DNA from: Apostichopus japonicus
Taxonomy: Eukaryota > Echinodermata > Holothuroidea > Aspidochirotida > Stichopodidae
Assembly (NCBI RefSeq): GCF_037975245.1
Contig: NC_092562.1
Span: forward strand, 19,748,054 to 19,784,053
Length of the DNA stretch: 36,000 bases
Direction: 5' to 3'
Shown here: positions 1 to 36,000 of the stretch, piece after piece
Layout: each line of letters opens with the position of its first letter
Numbering within the stretch: the first letter of the stretch is position 1
Position numbers and translations under genes: made by a program
The notes under the pieces: generated by a model
Seen by the model: the letters and a program-made list of their open reading frames with translations, nothing else
The model's database searches: none
Told to the model about the DNA's origin: nothing

Positions 1-424
1 GAATATGATATCAATGAGCAGAGGCCTATAAAATCAACGACAGGACCATACTTAGCATCGCCATGGCTACAGATAGATCTAGCAAACCAGTGTACTTCCC
101 AGAATCAAAGAGATTGGAAATACAAAGAAAAAATTAACAGCAACACATTACTACGTGTTCATTCAGATTTCTATGCTCAGAGTAAAACCACAGGCGGTAT
201 GTATGGGTGGGTTGGGCAATGTGTGTTTATGTGTTTTTTTTTTTTTTTAATAATTAAATATATGTGAATGTTTATATATATTTATAATAATAAACATGGA
301 TATGTACAACATTTGTTTTCTGTATCTTTCAGTGTTCATAATTCATATGAGATATAAAATATTGGAATATAGGACCAAAAAACGTGTGAAAAAAGCTTCT
401 ACTCTTGAAGATATTAGCATTTAA
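1..424 (+). CDS. C-terminal part of an unrecognised protein (two exons, 5' partial)
   Basis: Frame 1 is open from the window edge to 196 and ends at a GTATGT donor. A pyrimidine-rich acceptor (TGTATCTTTCAG) ends at 332, and the next exon runs from 333 to the TAA at 422-424. The split codon is G|TG (Val), so the phase is kept. Together they give about 95 residues. The first exon includes SPWLQIDLANQ and LLRVHSDFYAQSKTTG. The second starts FIIHMRYKILEYRTKKR and ends in a basic stretch then STLEDISI. I recognise no family and give no function. It converges on GCDH. A possible ATTAAA polyadenylation signal is at 501-506. The codon use, clean donor and acceptor and matching phase support a real gene; a chance open frame is the main alternative. 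Confidence 0.6.
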
Positions 425-500
425 AAAAAACCATGATCAGTGATGTAACCATGGTAACTGGCACTCTAGAAAAGGAATCATGTTTAGCAGGTTGGCAGGA

Positions 501-506
501 ATTAAA
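501..506 (+). promoter_or_regulatory. candidate polyadenylation signal (ATTAAA) of the + strand gene
   Basis: ATTAAA lies 77 bp after the TAA at 422-424. It is the nearest variant signal I see; there is no other support. Confidence 0.3.
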
Positions 507-708
507 ATGTTCAAAACAACTTGTCCACAAGTAGAAGTCCAAGCTATGGCATACGACACACCCTACATCAGCCCTTCAAACAATCTCCTGTTATTATCTT
601 ATTTCTTTTAGAGCATTTATCATTATTCAATACCTCAGAGAGTCATATCACGTATAGATAAACGATGTGACTTCATCAGGTATCGAGAATACTTCAAACT
701 ATTTCTCT

Positions 709-714
709 TTTATT
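709..714 (-). promoter_or_regulatory. candidate polyadenylation signal (AATAAA) of GCDH
   Basis: The + strand TTTATT reads AATAAA on the minus strand, about 190 bp after the GCDH stop codon. It would give a short 3' UTR. Confidence 0.4.
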
Positions 715-904
715 TGCAGAAGGCTTTGATAAAAACAGAAAAAAAATTGATTTCAGAAAAAAAATGCTTAGCCTCAAGAATGCAGACAATTTGAGTGACA
801 CGTAGTAAATGAATCTGCTGGTAGTGAGGAAACCCATCTCAATCGGTTATGAGCTCACTTCATATTGCCAGGCGTGATGTGATGTTAAGTTGGACACTTG
901 AGTT

Positions 905-11757
<10,853 letters not shown>

Positions 11758-12120
11758 TTTTGGAAGTTAGTAATCCTGTTTGTCTACAGTACAGGATTTT
11801 CTTTGAGAACTGTAAAGACCAGTTTACTGTTGATTGGACTGCTATAAGGTATACCTACAGAGCGGCGCAAAAAAAAATACACAATTATCAAAATGGGAAT
11901 AAAGGTGACATTTACTTGAAATAAGCTTTCTTTCTTTGATAATACTGTATGTATGGTTACGATGCACCTTTAGAAGTACTTTTGCGAATCAATTTGGAAT
12001 GTACAGCAAGTTGCCATGGGACGTTACAAACTGGTCACCTTGAATATACGTGGGTTGCGTAAGGCATCAAATTGAAAATTACGTAACTCGAGTCAGCGTC
12101 TAGCATTCAACCTGCAAGTA

Positions 12121-12419
12121 TATGGTGCGCCCAGTGTGCCATAAGTCATGAAATCGACATATGTCGAATAAAATTGACATATGTAAGTTTCTCGTGCTCC
12201 GACAGGATGAAATCGACGCCTAGTGAGCTATAAGTCATGGAATATATAGGCCTAGAATTTAATTGACTTACGTCGGTTTCTCGTACTCTCATTGAATGAC
12301 TAGTGTCACATGTTGTTTTCTAGCGCTCTGATCTAAAAAAATCGACGGACAACTTACAAATGTCAATTTAATTCGGTATAAGTCGATTTCAGGACTTCTG
12401 GCACACTAGGCGCACCATA
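12121..12419. mobile_element. MITE with ~42-bp terminal inverted repeats and 6-bp target duplication
   Basis: The left end TATGGTGCGCCCAGTGTGCC and the reverse complement of the right end TATGGTGCGCCTAGTGTGCC match, and the match continues (AAGTCnTGAAATCGACnTAT) with about 4 differences in 42 bp. CAAGTA lies directly outside both ends (12115-12120 and 12420-12425). No coding content in 299 bp. The superfamily is not clear from the ends. The interior carries the perfect palindrome TCGACATATGTCGA and variants of GACATATGTAAGTTTCTCGT. Confidence 0.85.
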
Positions 12420-12497
12420 CAAGTACGTAACAGGGAATTATTTGTTGGGCAAACGATACATGTGCCTTTTTTTGTAAATTATATTGACCAAATGCTG

Positions 12498-12499
<2 letters not shown>

Positions 12500-12541
<42 letters not shown>

Positions 12542-12580
12542 GCGTGTGTGTATGGGTGTTTGTGTGTGTGTGTGAGAGAT
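12500..12580. repeat. (TA)n microsatellite followed by a GT-rich tract
   Basis: Twenty TA units at 12501-12540, then CGCGTGTGTG and mixed GT units to about 12578. Intergenic. Confidence 0.95.
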
Positions 12581-13072
12581 ATCTCTGTGGATATACCCGA
12601 ATGAAGTATTATCTTCTTATTTGTAAATGTTTCACGTTATATTAAACTCCTATGCCTACTCTTAAAATGGGGACCCACCTGTCCTGTGCTGTAGAGATCT
12701 ATGTATTTCATTGACTATTTGGTATCTATCGATTCGATATTTGTTTTGTTTGCTAACCTGTTCGATATTACGAATGTCAGCTTGATATTGCAAGGAAGAG
12801 TCTGAGAAACACGGGATTGCAATGGAGTGTTCGTGGTAGCCAACGACGATAGTGTTGTATATGTTGCGTGTCATTGACCTACGAATTGAAAAATGTCTAT
12901 AAAATGGTTGTCTTTTTGTTTTGTCTTTTTAACAGCATAGGGTTACTTTAATATTCTGAAAGCCCAGTTGCCGTCCGCATGTGGGGTAGCAAGTCATTAA
13001 AACTAGACTCGTCCTTTGTCAAGCTTACATTACCAATGGAGCTGGTGGGGGTTGGGAGGGGTTTAAAGCAGT

Positions 13073-13320
13073 GGCGTATAGTCCATTACTTTCATCCTAG
13101 TACCGTGTACTTCCGAGTACTTGGGTTTCCGAGTTACCCAGTAGCAATGTCCGTGTAGGCTACTGTATTTTGAATCCGAGTAACTCATTAAACTGTTATG
13201 TCACATGCTTACAATGACCGCACAAGGAGTAATTATCGGCAAAAGGAACATCTTTAATTAATCAATCAAAAGTACACGAAAGTACTCAAATGTCTACTTT
13301 CAGTATCTTTGTTTGTAAAC
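13073..13320 (+). repeat. possible hAT-like element fragment
   Basis: Starts CAGTGGCGTATAGTCCATTA and contains repeated AGTACTTnGnTTTCCGAGTA. Later AGTACACGAAAGTACTCAAA near 13270 could be the other arm. No clean inverted ends or duplication were found. Confidence 0.3.
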
Positions 13321-14226
13321 GTAGAAATAAACATAAGAAAGAAACTGTGAGAAAATAGCCGGATCATGGCAATAATTGCCGGCATATGGCAATCATACAG
13401 TAGATATGATAGAGTAATTGACCTTGAAAATGAAGCAAATAAAGATACATCATGATTGTATACAGTTATTCAACATGTAATTTTTCTTGCCATCATCGAT
13501 TCTTACACATTGTGAAGGACGTGACAATTTCACATTGAAGCAAACCTTCTTAACTGTTAATATTCCACACTGAAATATAATAATTCAAACAGAGTAAATA
13601 ATGAGAAATATTGTCTTTCATTTAATAATAAATTTAAAAAAAAGCTGAACATATGTGATAATATTATACCTATTCAGTTATTAGCATTGCAAGATAATGA
13701 TGATAAAATTCCGTTCCGTCTGTATACACAAGCCTTGGATGTTAATTTTATGTGAGTGTATAGCCTACGGTACGGTATGCTATACAATACCTGCTTAAGC
13801 GTTGAAGCCTAATGCTCAGCAACTGTTATAAAATAACATGATCCACACCTTATTATAATACCTAAAAACATTATCTTCTTTATGATTATAAACCTGCTTT
13901 AAAATAGAGGCATAGCTGTGTCCATCTGAGTAAAATAGTTGAGGTCTGAAGCATATATTGAACGAAGAATAGAAACAACACATATGTAAATTAAACACTG
14001 AGAAAAATATGAAATAGTCATAAAATAAAATAAAATAATATTAAAGAAACTAAATACTTCCATTCGTCGATAAGAAGGTTATTCTTAGACACATAATTGC
14101 AGTAGAACAAAACGTACAGTCTTTGTGTTGAACAAACTGTAGACTCAGAAATATATATTTTAAGTACATCCATCTACAGTAGAGGAGCATGAAACACGAC
14201 TGACTGTTGCTGGTATAGGCCTACAC

Positions 14227-14591
14227 CAGGGTTTTCCTAACTTTATCCCCCCCCCCCCGAACCCCCTGTGGATGTCAGAGTTGTCCACGAACCCCCAACT
14301 TTTCGAGACACGATCTGAGTCATTATTATACTATGATACGCATAACAGTGCTTCGTAAAAGATCAAGTATCACATCCATGGTACGGTACTACTATGGCAA
14401 CATATTCGTATGGAACGCGAAAAGGGTTTATCGATAGGTACGACTTTTGTACATTAGTAAATTATATGATATATCAGATGTAAGTTCAACAAAAAGTACT
14501 CTAGTTTTGACTTTCAGAAACGTCTCACGAACCCCCTGGGATGGACGCACGCACCCCTGGGGGTTCATGCACCCCAGTTAGGGAACCCCTG
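14227..14591. mobile_element. hAT-like MITE with 8-bp target duplication
   Basis: The left end CAGGGTTTTCCTAACTTTAT and the reverse complement of the right end CAGGGGTTCCCTAACTGGGG form inverted repeats. The sequence closely follows the CAGnGGTTCCCAA ends of hAT transposons. GCCTACAC (14219-14226) and GCCTAAAC (14592-14599) form an 8-bp duplication with one mismatch, the length hAT elements make. It is 365 bp with no coding content. A 12-base C run sits just inside the left end. Confidence 0.85.
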
Positions 14592-14869
14592 GCCTAAACG
14601 AAAGAACACAGTTTGATAACTGTAGACTGTCGAGCACAGCATGCACAATGTCTGACGTCATGGAAACGACTCGATCTAATATTTTTTTTTTAAACAAAAA
14701 CTTGTAAAATAGTTAGGGTAAAATGATTTCGAAAAATTGTTTTAGTTACAACGCGGAAAGCTCATCACCTTGCAGGAACTTGAATTAAAGTGTAAGTATA
14801 TATATTGTGGATTGTAGAATTCAAATAATCAATATTCGTGGGTGTAAGTGGTCCACCCGTCGACGATGG

Positions 14870-15200
14870 CTTCTTATTATGATGTATAGGTACATCGTTT
14901 TCGACATCGTCATCGTCTTCATCATCCACGTGCCCATCGTGATCCTCATTATTATATTGTCATCACCACCATCCTCACCGGCTTAACCATCTTCCTCATC
15001 AGCATCACCACTATCATTGGTCATCACCGTGTATTACCACCATCGTCATCGTCATACCCACGCCGCTCACCTTCGTCATTCTATTTCTTGTGATCGTTTC
15101 ATTACGCCATCTTCTTCATCTTAGCTCGTCATTATCATTAACATTATATTGTCCTCCCCGATTCATCTTTCATCATATCTATTCTATGCCACCATTAATA
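14870..15200. repeat. decayed ATC/GAT trinucleotide tract
   Basis: Dense CATC, ATCGTC, TCATCA and CACCATC units over about 330 bp, interrupted by other bases. It looks like an old form of the same repeat class as the pure ATG tract at 28706-28880. Confidence 0.7.
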
Positions 15201-15266
15201 TTATCGAACATCATTGTTATCGTCATTACCAGCGTCACCGAAATACCAACGCAAAAATAACCCTTA

Positions 15267-15272
15267 TTTATT
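15267..15272 (-). promoter_or_regulatory. candidate polyadenylation signal (AATAAA) of the phosphatase gene
   Basis: TTTATT on the + strand, about 810 bp beyond the stop at 16085. I saw no nearer canonical signal, but variant signals cannot be excluded. Confidence 0.25.
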
Positions 15273-16084
15273 TTTTCGTGTTCTTGAAGAAACATGATGA
15301 GTATTTTCAAAAACATGACTAAGGAAATAAGCCAATAACCGGAATGAAAACCTGTGACTGTGAATTTTAACATTTGTATGTTTAAATTTGAAAGACAGTT
15401 TCTTGGTCACTTCTAAAGTAAATTATAATAAAACGTTACGTATGCATTGATTACTATATGCTAAAACATTCAAACAGAGCAATACCAATAGATATTTAAG
15501 CATCATTTATGTTCAATTTCATAAAATGGTAATGTCTAAATTCGGTGTCAGCCGGTCTCACGATAACTGGCTATCCGAACACCAACACGGTATAATTCAA
15601 ATTTATAACTACAATTCATTGTAACTGAAATACACACACAGATACATTTTCACTAATGAGTTCCTTTCATCGTTCTGAATAAAAGTTCAATCTGTGCATG
15701 TGTGTATACTGAAGTCAATTTATATAAACACAATTTGAACAGTTGTAGTCATAATTACTGCAACTTTAAACCAGTTTCTTCGTCATCTTCTTCTTCTTCA
15801 TCATCCCATGGAGTCACCGATTCGGTGATAGCTCCATGATCATCCATTGTTATCCTCGATCGATATACATATCTGATCAAATTACACTATACAATCGCAG
15901 ATAACGTTCACATATATCTTTATGAAATAAGTCTGTCATAATGTGAGAACTAGATGATATAGGACTGCAGTGTATAATCTGCTGAATGCCAACATATTTT
16001 TGGATAATGTTTTTGGAAGACATGAGATACACATCCGTGGCTCGTCGATAAATATAAGTTGCTCGTCAATCGTCCTGTCGCTCC

Positions 16085-36000
<19,916 letters not shown>

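Larger units (their letters stand above)
425..904. other. space between two convergent genes (3' UTRs)
   Basis: Lies between the + strand stop (424) and the GCDH stop (905, minus). No coding exon is seen. Both 3' UTRs must end in or read through this stretch, so transcripts from the two strands may overlap. Confidence 0.6.
11758..16084. other. intergenic region with GCDH promoter and phosphatase 3' UTR
   Basis: About 4.3 kb between the likely GCDH start and the phosphatase stop, both on the minus strand. The GCDH promoter should lie just above 11757, but I see no clear TATA box. The rest holds two transposon-like elements, simple repeats and a fragment near 13073 that starts CAGTGGCGTATAG. 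No coding exon is supported. Confidence 0.6.

Noticed and set aside
12662-12874. Possible GCDH first exon starting MTRNIYNTIVVGY with a GTTAGC donor
   Set aside because: Its donor is phase 0 and cannot join exon 2 in frame, and the peptide has several acidic residues, unlike a targeting peptide.
15755-15847. Small acidic minus-strand frame of 30 codons (MDDHGAITESVTPWDD and onward) beyond the phosphatase stop
   Set aside because: The phosphatase already ends at 16085 with a standard D2 C-terminus, and the Glu/Asp run comes from a TTC/ATC-rich simple tract. It could at most be an alternative 3' exon.

Overview
This is nuclear DNA of an animal. It is AT-rich, with short exons (21 to 318 bp), GT-AG introns, tRNA-derived SINEs, small inverted-repeat transposons, microsatellites and many poly-C/G runs. 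Intron density, repeat content and protein similarity suggest a marine invertebrate deuterostome, perhaps an echinoderm such as a sea cucumber; that is inference and no marker proves it. There is no prokaryotic, viral or CRISPR content.

Three genes are present. (1) Positions 1-424, + strand: the last two exons of an unrecognised gene that starts outside the window. (2) Positions 905-11757, minus strand: glutaryl-CoA dehydrogenase (GCDH), the mitochondrial enzyme of lysine, hydroxylysine and tryptophan breakdown. Eight exons follow the human protein from the region before the acyl-CoA dehydrogenase core to the stop; a ninth exon at 11645-11757 is the likely start and encodes a mitochondrial targeting peptide. 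Genes 1 and 2 converge, with 480 bp between their stop codons. (3) Positions 16085-36000, minus strand: the 3' part of a receptor-type tyrosine phosphatase gene. It has 27 exons in the window, all with matching phases. They encode four fibronectin type III modules, one membrane helix, a string of tiny juxtamembrane exons, and tandem phosphatase domains D1 and D2 up to the stop. The 5' end lies beyond position 36000.

Between the GCDH start and the phosphatase stop (11758-16084) there is about 4.3 kb with no supported coding exon. It holds two well-formed inverted-repeat elements (12121-12419 and 14227-14591), a TA microsatellite and a decayed ATC-rich tract. GCDH introns hold SINEs and a diverged ~150-bp repeat array. 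Phosphatase introns hold a third inverted-repeat element (22497-22866), a 58-unit ATG microsatellite and a 250-bp tandem duplication that carries a broken copy of a juxtamembrane exon.

The most notable biology is in the phosphatase. D1 has an intact HCx5R signature but WPE instead of WPD and KNRN instead of KNRY. D2 keeps HCx5R and KNRY but has WPR and has lost the Q-loop glutamine. The exon boundaries of D1 and D2 match almost base for base. No wholly new biological system was found.
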